Shown one piece after another: positions 10,862-22,177 of a stretch of 64,000 nt of DNA. The translations under genes were made by a program, and so were the position numbers. The number at the start of each line of letters is the position of its first letter. The stretch's first letter is position 1. Below the pieces are notes generated by a model. It made no database searches. It saw only the letters and a program-made list of their open reading frames with translations, and was not told where the DNA came from. The stretch lies in assembly GCA_031216445.1 (NCBI GenBank), contig CM062210.1:17815501-17879500 (forward strand), written 5' to 3'. Source of the stretch: Lateolabrax maculatus (lineage: Eukaryota > Chordata > Actinopteri > Acropomatiformes > Lateolabracidae).

Positions 10862-11434
10862 GAGTTGTACAGCTCAGAGGCAGCCCAGTCTCTCACAGAC
10901 TCACCCTGCTGACTGATGGTGCTGATCCATATAGAAATGACCACAACCAGAGGATATAGGGGGGACGGGACTCTGCAGGGATTTAACACAGAACAAACCG
11001 TTTTGTACTAAGGCTGACAAAGATTATCAACATTTTATCTGATAAATAATGGTTATATTTCCCATCATGCGATGCTTCGTTTCCATATCAAAATCTAACC
11101 AACCCACAAAAAACACTGCAATGAGTGCAATGGAACCACACAATCAAACACAGCCAGTTTGAGGATGTTTTCATATTGTTCTCACACGTGGAAAGGACAG
11201 GGAACGCAGCACGCTTCCTTTTACAACCTCCGCGTCTCACTCGACAGTTGCTGGTTGGAGTCATTATATGTCACCACTCTGCGGCCTCCTGCTCTTAAAA
11301 CCAGAATTATACACATTGCCTTGAGCAGAACGCATCCTGTTGATAAACTCAGTGCGCGCAGCAAACATCTATTACCCGAGGAACAGCGCAGCGTCACTGA
11401 GAGCTAAATTGCGTTACACACATTGAGGGGTGGG

Positions 11435-11622
11435 GGGTGCACCGGTCCTGGAGGTACTGCAATACCAGGTCGATGCGTGGAGTGGACGGAGCAAGCCCCT
11501 GTTCCATCTCCCTGCTCCAAAAAGCCATTTAATATATGGTCCCCGGGTAGGGGACGTATCAGATATTAAACTGATAAGAACAGATACTACACTTGATCTT
11601 AGCCAAAAGGCCGAGAAGCGAT
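11435..11622 (-). ncRNA. U2 snRNA, unit 8
   Basis: G97 form. Confidence 0.97.
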
Positions 11623-12164
11623 GCCGTCAATGCGTCCCAGGTAAACGGCTGATTCTCCGCACAGTCCCCGTCACTGGGGGGTGCGCCGGGGAAAGATGCG
11701 TTTAAGCGACACTCAGTAAAACCGAAAAACAACTTCACTAAACGCTCAACCAGTGAAACACAACGCAAACACACAGGAAGTGTAAACTCAAAATCAAAGA
11801 TACTCTAGAAGTAAAGATAGCGCACTGCAAGCTGCGCCAATGATATGAAACGCTGTCCACTTCCTGTCTCCTGAGTGGGCGGGGCCTGTCCTCCCGCCTC
11901 GCTGGGAAGTGTGGTGAACGCCACGTGTACATTTTATTGAGCAAAGAAACACGGGTTTTATTCGCTTTTTACTTTGTATTTAATTTGAGCGAGACTCGTA
12001 CATGAAGCGTTTGAAGTAATGCCAACAACATTATCGCAGGAACTTCCTGCAGAAATAGAGGCAGACAAGTTACACTGTGTTGATCACTAATGCATCCCCA
12101 AGACCTTAAGGTACAGTGTGATAGCTACGCTGCTGTTGTTGTTATTTGCTGTTGCACATGTGAT

Positions 12165-12328
12165 CAGGGGAGAGCGCGAACGCAGTCCCCCACTACCACA
12201 AATTATGCAGTCGAGATTCCCACATTTGGGGAATTCGCAGAGGTCAGCTCAACCGGAGTGCAATGGCCAAGCCTCGCCCTGGGTGAACCACCTTCTTGAT
12301 CATGGTATCTCCCCTGCCAGGTAAGTAT
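12165..12328 (-). ncRNA. U1 snRNA, unit 9
   Basis: Reference-type gene body with no noticed substitution. Confidence 0.97.
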
Positions 12329-12901
12329 GAGTTGTACAGCTCAGAGGCAGCCCAGTCTCTCACAGACTCACCCTGCTGACTGATGGTGCTGATCCATATA
12401 GAAATGACCACAACCAGAGGATATAGGGGGGACGGGACTCTGCAGGGATTTAACACAGAACAAACCGTTTTGTACTAAGGCTGACAAAGATTATCAACAT
12501 TTTATCTGATAAATAATGGTTATATTTCCCATCATGCGATGCTTCGTTTCCATATCAAAATCTAACCAACCCACAAAAAACACTGCAATGAGTGCAATGG
12601 AACCACACAATCAAACACAGCCAGTTTGAGGATGTTTTCATATTGTTCTCACACGTGGAAAGGACAGGGAACGCAGCACGCTTCCTTTTACAACCTCCGC
12701 GTCTCACTCGACAGTTGCTGGTTGGAGTCATTATATGTCACCACTCTGCGGCCTCCTGCTCTTAAAACCAGAATTATACACATTGCCTTGAGCAGAACGC
12801 ATCCTGTTGATAAACTCAGTGCGCGCAGCAAACATCTATTACCCGAGGAACAGCGCAGCGTCACTGAGAGCTAAATTGCGTTACACACATTGAGGGGTGG
12901 G

Positions 12902-13089
12902 GGGTGCACCGGTCCTGGAGGTACTGCAATACCAGGTCGATGCGTGGAGTGGACGGAGCAAGCCCCTGTTCCATCTCCCTGCTCCAAAAAGCAATTTAAT
13001 ATATGGTCCCCGGGTAGGGGACGTATCAGATATTAAACTGATAAGAACAGATACTACACTTGATCTTAGCCAAAAGGCCGAGAAGCGAT
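12902..13089 (-). ncRNA. U2 snRNA, unit 9
   Basis: Major form, T97. Confidence 0.97.
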
Positions 13090-13631
13090 GCCGTCAATGC
13101 GTCCCAGGTAAACGGCTGATTCTCCGCACAGTCCCCGTCACTGGGGGGTGCGCCGGGGAAAGATGCGTTTAAGCGACACTCAGTAAAACCGAAAAACAAC
13201 TTCACTAAACGCTCAACCAGTGAAACACAACGCAAACACACAGGAAGTGTAAACTCAAAATCAAAGATACTCTAGAAGTAAAGATAGCGCACTGCAAGCT
13301 GCGGCAATGATATGAAACGCTGTCCACTTCCTGTCTCCTGAGTGGGCGGGGCCTGTCCTCCCGCCTCGCTGGGAAGTGTGGTGAACGCCACGTGTACATT
13401 TTATTGAGCAAAGATACACGGGTTTTATTCGCTTTTTACTTTGTATTTAATTTGAGCGAGACTCGTACATGAAGCGTTTGAAGTAATGCCAACAACATTA
13501 TCGCAGGAACTTCCTGCAGAAATAGAGGCAGACAAGTTACACTGTATTGATCACTAATGCATCCCCAAGACCTTAAGGTACAGTGTGATAGCTACGCTGC
13601 TGTTGTTGTTATTTGCTGTTGCACATGTGAT

Positions 13632-13795
13632 CAGGGGAGAGCGCGAACGCAGTCCCCCACTACCACAAATTATGCAGTCGAGATTCCCACATTTGGGGAA
13701 TTCGCAGAGGTCAGCTCAACCGGAGTGCAATGGCCAAGCCTCGCCCTGGGAGAACCACCTTCTTGATCATGGTATCTCCCCTGCCAGGTAAGTAT
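13632..13795 (-). ncRNA. U1 snRNA, unit 10 (nt 45 variant)
   Basis: Carries the nt 45 change at 13751, lying 8,802 bp (six units) from the matching copy in unit 4. Confidence 0.97.
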
Positions 13796-14368
13796 GAGTT
13801 GTACAGCTCAGAGGCAGCCCAGTCTCTCACAGACTCACCCTGCTGACTGATGGTGCTGATCCATATAGAAATGACCACAACCAGAGGATATAGGGGGGAC
13901 GGGACTCTGCAGGGATTTAACACAGAACAAACCGTTTTGTACTAAGGCTGACAAAGATTATCAACATTTTATCTGATAAATAATGGTTATATTTCCCATC
14001 ATGCGATGCTTCGTTTCCATATCAAAATCTAACCAACCCACAAAAAACACTGCAATGAGTGCAATGGAACCACACAATCAAACACAGCCAGTTTGAGGAT
14101 GTTTTCATATTGTTCTCACACGTGGAAAGGACAGGGAACGCAGCACGCTTCCTTTTACAACCTCCGCGTCTCACTCGACAGTTGCTGGTTGGAGTCATTA
14201 TATGTCACCACTCTGCGGCCTCCTGCTCTTAAAACCAGAATTATACACATTGCCTTGAGCAGAACGCATCCTGTTGATAAACTCAGTGCGCGCAGCAAAC
14301 ATCTATTACCCGAGGAACAGCGCAGCGTCACTGAGAGCTAAATTGCGTTACACACATTGAGGGGTGGG

Positions 14369-14556
14369 GGGTGCACCGGTCCTGGAGGTACTGCAATACC
14401 AGGTCGATGCGTGGAGTGGACGGAGCAAGCCCCTGTTCCATCTCCCTGCTCCAAAAAGCAATTTAATATATGGTCCCCGGGTAGGGGACGTATCAGATAT
14501 TAAACTGATAAGAACAGATACTACACTTGATCTTAGCCAAAAGGCCGAGAAGCGAT
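14369..14556 (-). ncRNA. U2 snRNA, unit 10
   Basis: Major form, T97. Confidence 0.97.
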
Positions 14557-15098
14557 GCCGTCAATGCGTCCCAGGTAAACGGCTGATTCTCCGCACAGTC
14601 CCCGTCACTGGGGGGTGCGCCGGGGAAAGATGCGTTTAAGCGACACTCAGTAAAACCGAAAAACAACTTCACTAAACGCTCAACCAGTGAAACACAACGC
14701 AAACACACAGGAAGTGTAAACTCAAAATCAAAGATACTCTAGAAGTAAAGATAGCGCACTGCAAGCTGCGCCAATGATATGAAACGCTGTCCACTTCCTG
14801 TCTCCTGAGTGGGCGGGGCCTGTCCTCCCGCCTCGCTGGGAAGTGTGGTGAACGCCACGTGTACATTTTATTGAGCAAAGAAACACGGGTTTTATTCGCT
14901 TTTTACTTTGTATTTAATTTGAGCGAGACTCGTACATGAAGCGTTTGAAGTAATGCCAACAACATTATCGCAGGAACTTCCTGCAGAAATAGAGGCAGAC
15001 AAGTTACACTGTATTGATCACTAATGCATCCCCAAGACCTTAAGGTACAGTGTGATAGCTACGCTGCTGTTGTTGTTATTTGCTGTTGCACATGTGAT

Positions 15099-15262
15099 CA
15101 GGGGAGAGCGCGAACGCAGTCCCCCACTACCACAAATTATGCAGTCGAGATTCCCACATTTGGGGAATTCGCAGAGGTCAGCTCAACCGGAGTGCAATGG
15201 CCAAGCCTCGCCCTGGGTGAACCACCTTCTTGATCATGGTATCTCCCCTGCCAGGTAAGTAT
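15099..15262 (-). ncRNA. U1 snRNA, unit 11
   Basis: Reference-type gene body. Its upstream flank has a T-to-A change (plus reads CAGTCTCACACAG) about 30 bases from the start, shared by units 11-14. Confidence 0.97.
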
Positions 15263-15835
15263 GAGTTGTACAGCTCAGAGGCAGCCCAGTCTCACACAGA
15301 CTCACCCTGCTGACTGATGGTGCTGATCCATATAGAAATGACCACAACCAGAGGATATAGGGGGGACGGGACTCTGCAGGGATTTAACACAGAACAAACC
15401 GTTTTGTACTAAGGCTGACAAAGATTATCAACATTTTATCTGATAAATAATGGTTATATTTCCCATCATGCGATGCTTCGTTTCCATATCAAAATCTAAC
15501 CAACCCACAAAAAACACTGCAATGAGTGCAATGGAACCACACAATCAAACACAGCCAGTTTGAGGATGTTTTCATATTGTTCTCACACGTGGAAAGGACA
15601 GGGAACGCAGCACGCTTCCTTTTACAACCTCCGCGTCTCACTCGACAGTTGCTGGTTGGAGTCATTATATGTCACCACTCTGCGGCCTCCTGCTCTTAAA
15701 ACCAGAATTATACACATTGCCTTGAGCAGAACGCATCCTGTTGATAAACTCAGTGCGCGCAGCAAACATCTATTACCCGAGGAACAGCGCAGCGTCACTG
15801 AGAGCTAAATTGCGTTACACACATTGAGGGGTGGG

Positions 15836-16023
15836 GGGTGCACCGGTCCTGGAGGTACTGCAATACCAGGTCGATGCGTGGAGTGGACGGAGCAAGCCCC
15901 TGTTCCATCTCCCTGCTCCAAAAAGCAATTTAATATATGGTCCCCGGATAGGGGACGTATCAGATATTAAACTGATAAGAACAGATACTACACTTGATCT
16001 TAGCCAAAAGGCCGAGAAGCGAT
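15836..16023 (-). ncRNA. U2 snRNA, unit 11 (loop IIb variant)
   Basis: T97 form with a change at 15948 (nt 76), so the stem IIb loop reads TATCC, which is the human loop sequence. Shared with unit 12. Confidence 0.97.
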
Positions 16024-16565
16024 GCCGTCAATGCGTCCCAGGTAAACGGCTGATTCTCCGCACAGTCCCCGTCACTGGGGGGTGCGCCGGGGAAAGATGC
16101 GTTTAAGCGACACTCAGTAAAACCGAAAAACAACTTCACTAAACGCTCAACCAGTGAAACACAACGCAAACACACAGGAAGTGTAAACTCAAAATCAAAG
16201 ATACTCTAGAAGTAAAGATAGCGCACTGCAAGCTGCGCCAATGATATGAAACGCTGTCCACTTCCTGTCTCCTGAGTGGGCGGGGCCTGTCCTCCCGCCT
16301 CGCTGGGAAGTGTGGTGAACGCCACGTGTACATTTTATTGAGCAAAGAAACACGGGTTTTATTCGCTTTTTACTTTGTATTTAATTTGAGCGAGACTCGT
16401 ACATGAAGCGTTTGAAGTAATGCCAACAACATTATCGCAGGAACTTCCTGCAGAAATAGAGGCAGACAAGTTACACTGTATTGATCACTAATGCATCCCC
16501 AAGACCTTAAGGTACAGTGTGATAGCTACGCTGCTGTTGTTGTTATTTGCTGTTGCACATGTGAT

Positions 16566-16729
16566 CAGGGGAGAGCGCGAACGCAGTCCCCCACTACCAC
16601 AAATTATGCAGTCGAGATTCCCACATTTGGGGAATTCGCAGAGGTCAGCTCAACCGGAGTGCAATGGCCAAGCCTCGCCCTGGGTGAACCACCTTCTTGA
16701 TCATGGTATCTCCCCTGCCAGGTAAGTAT
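16566..16729 (-). ncRNA. U1 snRNA, unit 12
   Basis: Reference-type body, with the units 11-14 promoter-flank variant. Confidence 0.97.
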
Positions 16730-17302
16730 GAGTTGTACAGCTCAGAGGCAGCCCAGTCTCACACAGACTCACCCTGCTGACTGATGGTGCTGATCCATAT
16801 AGAAATGACCACAACCAGAGGATATAGGGGGGACGGGACTCTGCAGGGATTTAACACAGAACAAACCGTTTTGTACTAAGGCTGACAAAGATTATCAACA
16901 TTTTATCTGATAAATAATGGTTATATTTCCCATCATGCGATGCTTCGTTTCCATATCAAAATCTAACCAACCCACAAAAAACACTGCAATGAGTGCAATG
17001 GAACCACACAATCAAACACAGCCAGTTTGAGGATGTTTTCATATTGTTCTCACACGTGGAAAGGACAGGGAACGCAGCACGCTTCCTTTTACAACCTCCG
17101 CGTCTCACTCGACAGTTGCTGGTTGGAGTCATTATATGTCACCACTCTGCGGCCTCCTGCTCTTAAAACCAGAATTATACACATTGCCTTGAGCAGAACG
17201 CATCCTGTTGATAAACTCAGTGCGCGCAGCAAACATCTATTACCCGAGGAACAGCGCAGCGTCACTGAGAGCTAAATTGCGTTACACACATTGAGGGGTG
17301 GG

Positions 17303-17490
17303 GGGTGCACCGGTCCTGGAGGTACTGCAATACCAGGTCGATGCGTGGAGTGGACGGAGCAAGCCCCTGTTCCATCTCCCTGCTCCAAAAAGCAATTTAA
17401 TATATGGTCCCCGGATAGGGGACGTATCAGATATTAAACTGATAAGAACAGATACTACACTTGATCTTAGCCAAAAGGCCGAGAAGCGAT
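17303..17490 (-). ncRNA. U2 snRNA, unit 12 (loop IIb variant)
   Basis: nt 76 change at 17415, as in unit 11. Confidence 0.97.
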
Positions 17491-18032
17491 GCCGTCAATG
17501 CGTCCCAGGTAAACGGCTGATTCTCCGCACAGTCCCCGTCACTGGGGGGTGCGCCGGGGAAAGATGCGTTTAAGCGACACTCAGTAAAACCGAAAAACAA
17601 CTTCACTAAACGCTCAACCAGTGAAACACAACGCAAACACACAGGAAGTGTAAACTCAAAATCAAAGATACTCTAGAAGTAAAGATAGCGCACTGCAAGC
17701 TGCGCCAATGATATGAAACGCTGTCCACTTCCTGTCTCCTGAGTGGGCGGGGCCTGTCCTCCCGCCTCGCTGGGAAGTGTGGTGAACGCCACGTGTACAT
17801 TTTATTGAGCAAAGAAACACGGGTTTTATTCGCTTTTTACTTTGTATTTAATTTGAGCGAGACTCGTACATGAAGCGTTTGAAGTAATGCCAACAACATT
17901 ATCGCAGGAACTTCCTGCAGAAATAGAGGCAGACAAGTTACACTGTATTGATCACTAATGCATCCCCAAGACCTTAAGGTACAGTGTGATAGCTACGCTG
18001 CTGTTGTTGTTATTTGCTGTTGCACATGTGAT

Positions 18033-18196
18033 CAGGGGAGAGCGCGAACGCAGTCCCCCACTACCACAAATTATGCAGTCGAGATTCCCACATTTGGGGA
18101 ATTCGCAGAGGTCAGCTCAACCGGAGTGCAATGGCCAAGCCTCGCCCTGGGTGAACCACCTTCTTGATCATGGTATCTCCCCTGCCAGGTAAGTAT
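18033..18196 (-). ncRNA. U1 snRNA, unit 13
   Basis: Reference-type body. The upstream flank carries the units 11-14 variant and a private change near 18293 (plus ATATCGGGGG). Confidence 0.97.
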
Positions 18197-18769
18197 GAGT
18201 TGTACAGCTCAGAGGCAGCCCAGTCTCACACAGACTCACCCTGCTGACTGATGGTGCTGATCCATATAGAAATGACCACAACCAGAGGATATCGGGGGGA
18301 CGGGACTCTGCAGGGATTTAACACAGAACAAACCGTTTTGTACTAAGGCTGACAAAGATTATCAACATTTTATCTGATAAATAATGGTTATATTTCCCAT
18401 CATGCGATGCTTCGTTTCCATATCAAAATCTAACCAACCCACAAAAAACACTGCAATGAGTGCAATGGAACCACACAATCAAACACAGCCAGTTTGAGGA
18501 TGTTTTCATATTGTTCTCACACGTGGAAAGGACAGGGAACGCAGCACGCTTCCTTTTACAACCTCCGCGTCTCACTCGACAGTTGCTGGTTGGAGTCATT
18601 ATATGTCACCACTCTGCGGCCTCCTGCTCTTAAAACCAGAATTATACACATTGCCTTGAGCAGAACGCATCCTGTTGATAAACTCAGTGCGCGCAGCAAA
18701 CATCTATTACCCGAGGAACAGCGCAGCGTCACTGAGAGCTAAATTGCGTTACACACATTGAGGGGTGGG

Positions 18770-18957
18770 GGGTGCACCGGTCCTGGAGGTACTGCAATAC
18801 CAGGTCGATGCGTGGAGTGGACGGAGCAAGCCCCTGTTCCATCTGCCTGCTCCAAAAAGCAATTTAATATATGGTCCCCGGGTAGGGGACGTATCAGATA
18901 TTAAACTGATAAGAACAGATACTACACTTGATCTTAGCCAAAAGGCCGAGAAGCGAT
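18770..18957 (-). ncRNA. U2 snRNA, unit 13 (nt 113 variant)
   Basis: Private plus C-to-G at 18845 (nt 113), 3' of the Sm site. Confidence 0.96.
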
Positions 18958-19499
18958 GCCGTCAATGCGTCCCAGGTAAACGGCTGATTCTCCGCACAGT
19001 CCCCGTCACTGGGGGGTGCGCCGGGGAAAGATGCGTTTAAGCGACACTCAGTAAAACCGAAAAACAACTTCACTAAACGCTCAACCAGTGAAACACAACG
19101 CAAACACACAGGAAGTGTAAACTCAAAATCAAAGATACTCTAGAAGTAAAGATAGCGCACTGCAAGCTGCGCCAATGATATGAAACGCTGTCCACTTCCT
19201 GTCTCCTGAGTGGGCGGGGCCTGTCCTCCCGCCTCGCTGGGAAGTGTGGTGAACGCCACGTGTACATTTTATTGAGCAAAGAAACACGGGTTTTATTCGC
19301 TTTTTACTTTGTATTTAATTTGAGCGAGACTCGTACATGAAGCGTTTGAAGTAATGCCAACAACATTATCGCAGGAACTTCCTGCAGAAATAGAGGCAGA
19401 CAAGTTACACTGTATTGATCACTAATGCATCCCCAAGACCTTAAGGTACAGTGTGATAGCTACGCTGCTGTTGTTGTTATTTGCTGTTGCACATGTGAT

Positions 19500-19663
19500 C
19501 AGGGGAGAGCGCGAACGCAGTCCCCCACTACCACAAATTATGCAGTCGAGATTCCCACATTTGGGGAATTCGCAGAGGTCAGCTCAACCGGAGTGCAATG
19601 GCCAAGACTCGCCCTGGGTGAACCACCTTCTTGATCATGGTATCTCCCCTGCCAGGTAAGTAT
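19500..19663 (-). ncRNA. U1 snRNA, unit 14 (nt 57 variant)
   Basis: Private plus C-to-A change at 19607 (U1 nt 57), just before stem-loop II. The effect is unknown. Confidence 0.96.
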
Positions 19664-20236
19664 GAGTTGTACAGCTCAGAGGCAGCCCAGTCTCACACAG
19701 ACTCACCCTGCTGACTGATGGTGCTGATCCATATAGAAATGACCACAACCAGAGGATATAGGGGGGACGGGACTCTGCAGGGATTTAACACAGAACAAAC
19801 CGTTTTGTACTAAGGCTGACAAAGATTATCAACATTTTATCTGATAAATAATGGTTATATTTCCCATCATGCGATGCTTCGTTTCCATATCAAAATCTAA
19901 CCAACCCACAAAAAACACTGCAATGAGTGCAATGGAACCACACAATCAAACACAGCCAGTTTGAGGATGTTTTCATATTGTTCTCACACGTGGAAAGGAC
20001 AGGGAACGCAGCACGCTTCCTTTTACAACCTCCGCGTCTCACTCGACAGTTGCTGGTTGGAGTCATTATATGTCACCACTCTGCGGCCTCCTGCTCTTAA
20101 AACCAGAATTATACACATTGCCTTGAGCAGAACGCATCCTGTTGATAAACTCAGTGCGCGCAGCAAACATCTATTACCCGAGGAACAGCGCAGCGTCACT
20201 GAGAGCTAAATTGCGTTACACACATTGAGGGGTGGG

Positions 20237-20424
20237 GGGTGCACCGGTCCTGGAGGTACTGCAATACCAGGTCGATGCGTGGAGTGGACGGAGCAAGCCC
20301 CTGTTCCATCTCCCTGCTCCAAAAAGCAATTTAATATATGGTCCCCGGGTAGGGGACGTATCAGATATTAAACTGATAAGAACAGATACTACACTTGATC
20401 TTAGCCAAAAGGCCGAGAAGCGAT
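20237..20424 (-). ncRNA. U2 snRNA, unit 14
   Basis: Major form, T97. Confidence 0.97.
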
Positions 20425-20972
20425 GCCGTCAATGCGTCCCAGGTAAACGGCTGATTCTCCGCACAGTCCCCGTCACTGGGGGGTGCGCCGGGGAAAGATG
20501 CGTTTAAGCGACACTCAGTAAAACCGAAAAACAACTTCACTAAACGCTCAACCAGTGAAACACAACGCAAACACACAGGAAGTGTAAACTCAAAATCAAA
20601 GATACTCTAGAAGTAAAGATAGCGCACTGCAAGCTGCGCCAATGATATGAAACGCTGTCCACTTCCTGTCTCCTGAGTGGGCGGGGCCTGTCCTCCCGCC
20701 TCGCTGGGAAGTGTGGTGAACGCCACGTGTACATTTTATTGAGCAAAGAAACACGGGTTTTATTCGCTTTTTACTTTGTATTTAATTTGAGCGAGACTCG
20801 TACATGAAGCGTTTGAAGTAATGCCAACAACATTATCGCAGGAACTTCCTGCAGAAATAGAGGCAGACAAGTTACACTGTGTTGATCACTAATGCATCCC
20901 CAAGACCTTAAGGTACAGTGTGATAGCTACGCTGCTGTTGTTGTTGTTGTTATTTGCTGTTGCACATGTGAT

Positions 20973-21136
20973 CAGGGGAGAGCGCGAACGCAGTCCCCCA
21001 CTACCACAAATTATGCAGTCGAGATTCCCACATTTGGGGAATTCGCAGAGGTCAGCTCAACCGGAGTGCAATGGCCAAGCCTCGCCCTGGGTGAACCACC
21101 TTCTTGATCATGGTATCTCCCCTGCCAGGTAAGTAT
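20973..21136 (-). ncRNA. U1 snRNA, unit 15
   Basis: Reference-type body. The TTG tract beside its 3' end is two triplets longer than standard. The U2 of this unit is interrupted by the first retrotransposon. Confidence 0.97.
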
Positions 21137-21709
21137 GAGTTGTACAGCTCAGAGGCAGCCCAGTCTCTCACAGACTCACCCTGCTGACTGATGGTGCTGA
21201 TCCATATAGAAATGACCACAACCAGAGGATATAGGGGGGATGGGACTCTGCAGGGATTTAACACAGAACAAACCGTTTTGTACTAAGGCTGACAAAGATT
21301 ATCAACATTTTATCTGATAAATAATGGTTATATTTCCCATCATGCGATGCTTCGTTTCCATATCAAAATCTAACCAACCCACAAAAAACACTGCAATGAG
21401 TGCAATGGAACCACACAATCAAACACAGCCAGTTTGAGGATGTTTTCATATTGTTCTCACACGTGGAAAGGACAGGGAACGCAGCACGCTTCCTTTTACA
21501 ACCTCCGCGTCTCACTCGACAGTTGCTGGTTGGAGTCATTATATGTCACCACTCTGCGGCCTCCTGCTCTTAAAACCAGAATTATACACATTGCCTTGAG
21601 CAGAACGCATCCTGTTGATAAACTCAGTGCGCGCAGCAAACATCTATTACCCGAGGAACAGCGCAGCGTCACTGAGAGCTAAATTGCGTTACACACATTG
21701 AGGGGTGGG

Positions 21710-21860
21710 GGGTGCACCGGTCCTGGAGGTACTGCAATACCAGGTCGATGCGTGGAGTGGACGGAGCAAGCCCCTGTTCCATCTCCCTGCTCCAAAAAGC
21801 AATTTAATATATGGTCCCCGGGTAGTGGACGTATCAGATATTAAACTGATAAGAACAGAT
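21710..21860 (-). pseudogene. U2 snRNA, unit 15, 3' part (nt 38-188), cut by retrotransposon
   Basis: The last 151 nt of U2, ending at ATCTGTTC next to the retrotransposon poly(A) tail. It has lost the cap end, the promoter and most of the branch-site segment, so it cannot make U2. It carries a T at 21826 (nt 72, breaking stem IIb) seen in no other copy, which fits loss of constraint after the insertion. Confidence 0.95.
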
Positions 21861-21882
21861 TTTTTTTTTTTTTTTTTTTTTT

Positions 21883-22177
21883 GAAAAGGTTTATTGGCAC
21901 TAAATTCAATGATATTTCTTCAAAAACTTTACATGGTTAAGACATAAAGCATACTTTTTTTTTTTTTTTTTCTTTTTTAAAGTACAATATGTCAATCAAT
22001 AAATACTGTTATCCATAAAACCATTATATAAAACATCTGAAGCAGGTATTACAGATAAGATTTTTTTTTTTTAAAAAGATGTACATTTAAAAGTAGTTTT
22101 TTTTTTTGGGTATTTGTTGTCCATTTTCAAAGGTCTTTTCTGTGCAGGAGCGAAGTGAGTCTCTCTCAAGGTTAAAC
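21883..22177 (-). other. Retrotransposon copy 1, 3' UTR
   Basis: About 295 bp after the ORF2 stop, with several A-runs on the sense strand (T-runs on plus around 21955-21971, 22062-22071 and 22098-22107). Run lengths differ between the three copies, as expected from slippage. No tRNA-like or stable hairpin end is seen. Confidence 0.7.
21890..21895 (-). terminator. Polyadenylation signal AATAAA, copy 1
   Basis: AATAAA on the sense strand, 7 bases before the poly(A) tail begins, inside the shared end GTGCCAATAAACC. The spacing is shorter than usual, but the hexamer is exact and present in all three copies. Confidence 0.75.

Larger units (their letters stand above)
1..21860 (-). repeat. Tandem U1-U2 snRNA array, block A (units 1-15)
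   Basis: Head-to-tail repeat with a period of 1,467 bp, seen directly by identical sequence at that spacing (U1 5' ends at 592, 2059, 3526 and onward). Each unit reads U1, spacer of about 573 bp, U2, spacer of about 542 bp in plus coordinates, with both genes transcribed leftwards. Unit length is constant except for the last unit, which has 6 extra bases in a TTG tract. The block starts inside the promoter of a U2 gene lying left of the window (its GC box is at 141-148) and ends inside U2 where a retrotransposon has inserted. Copies differ by only a few substitutions, so recent homogenisation is inferred. Confidence 0.97.

Noticed and set aside
1..21860. Bacterial-type features such as CRISPR or insertion sequences suggested by regular repeats
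   Set aside because: The repeat unit is 1.47 kb and contains complete spliceosomal snRNA genes; no short-repeat/spacer pattern is present.
21861..21882. Plain poly(T) microsatellite
   Set aside because: It is the poly(A) tail of a minus-strand element, next to AATAAA, and recurs at the same U2 base in all three copies.
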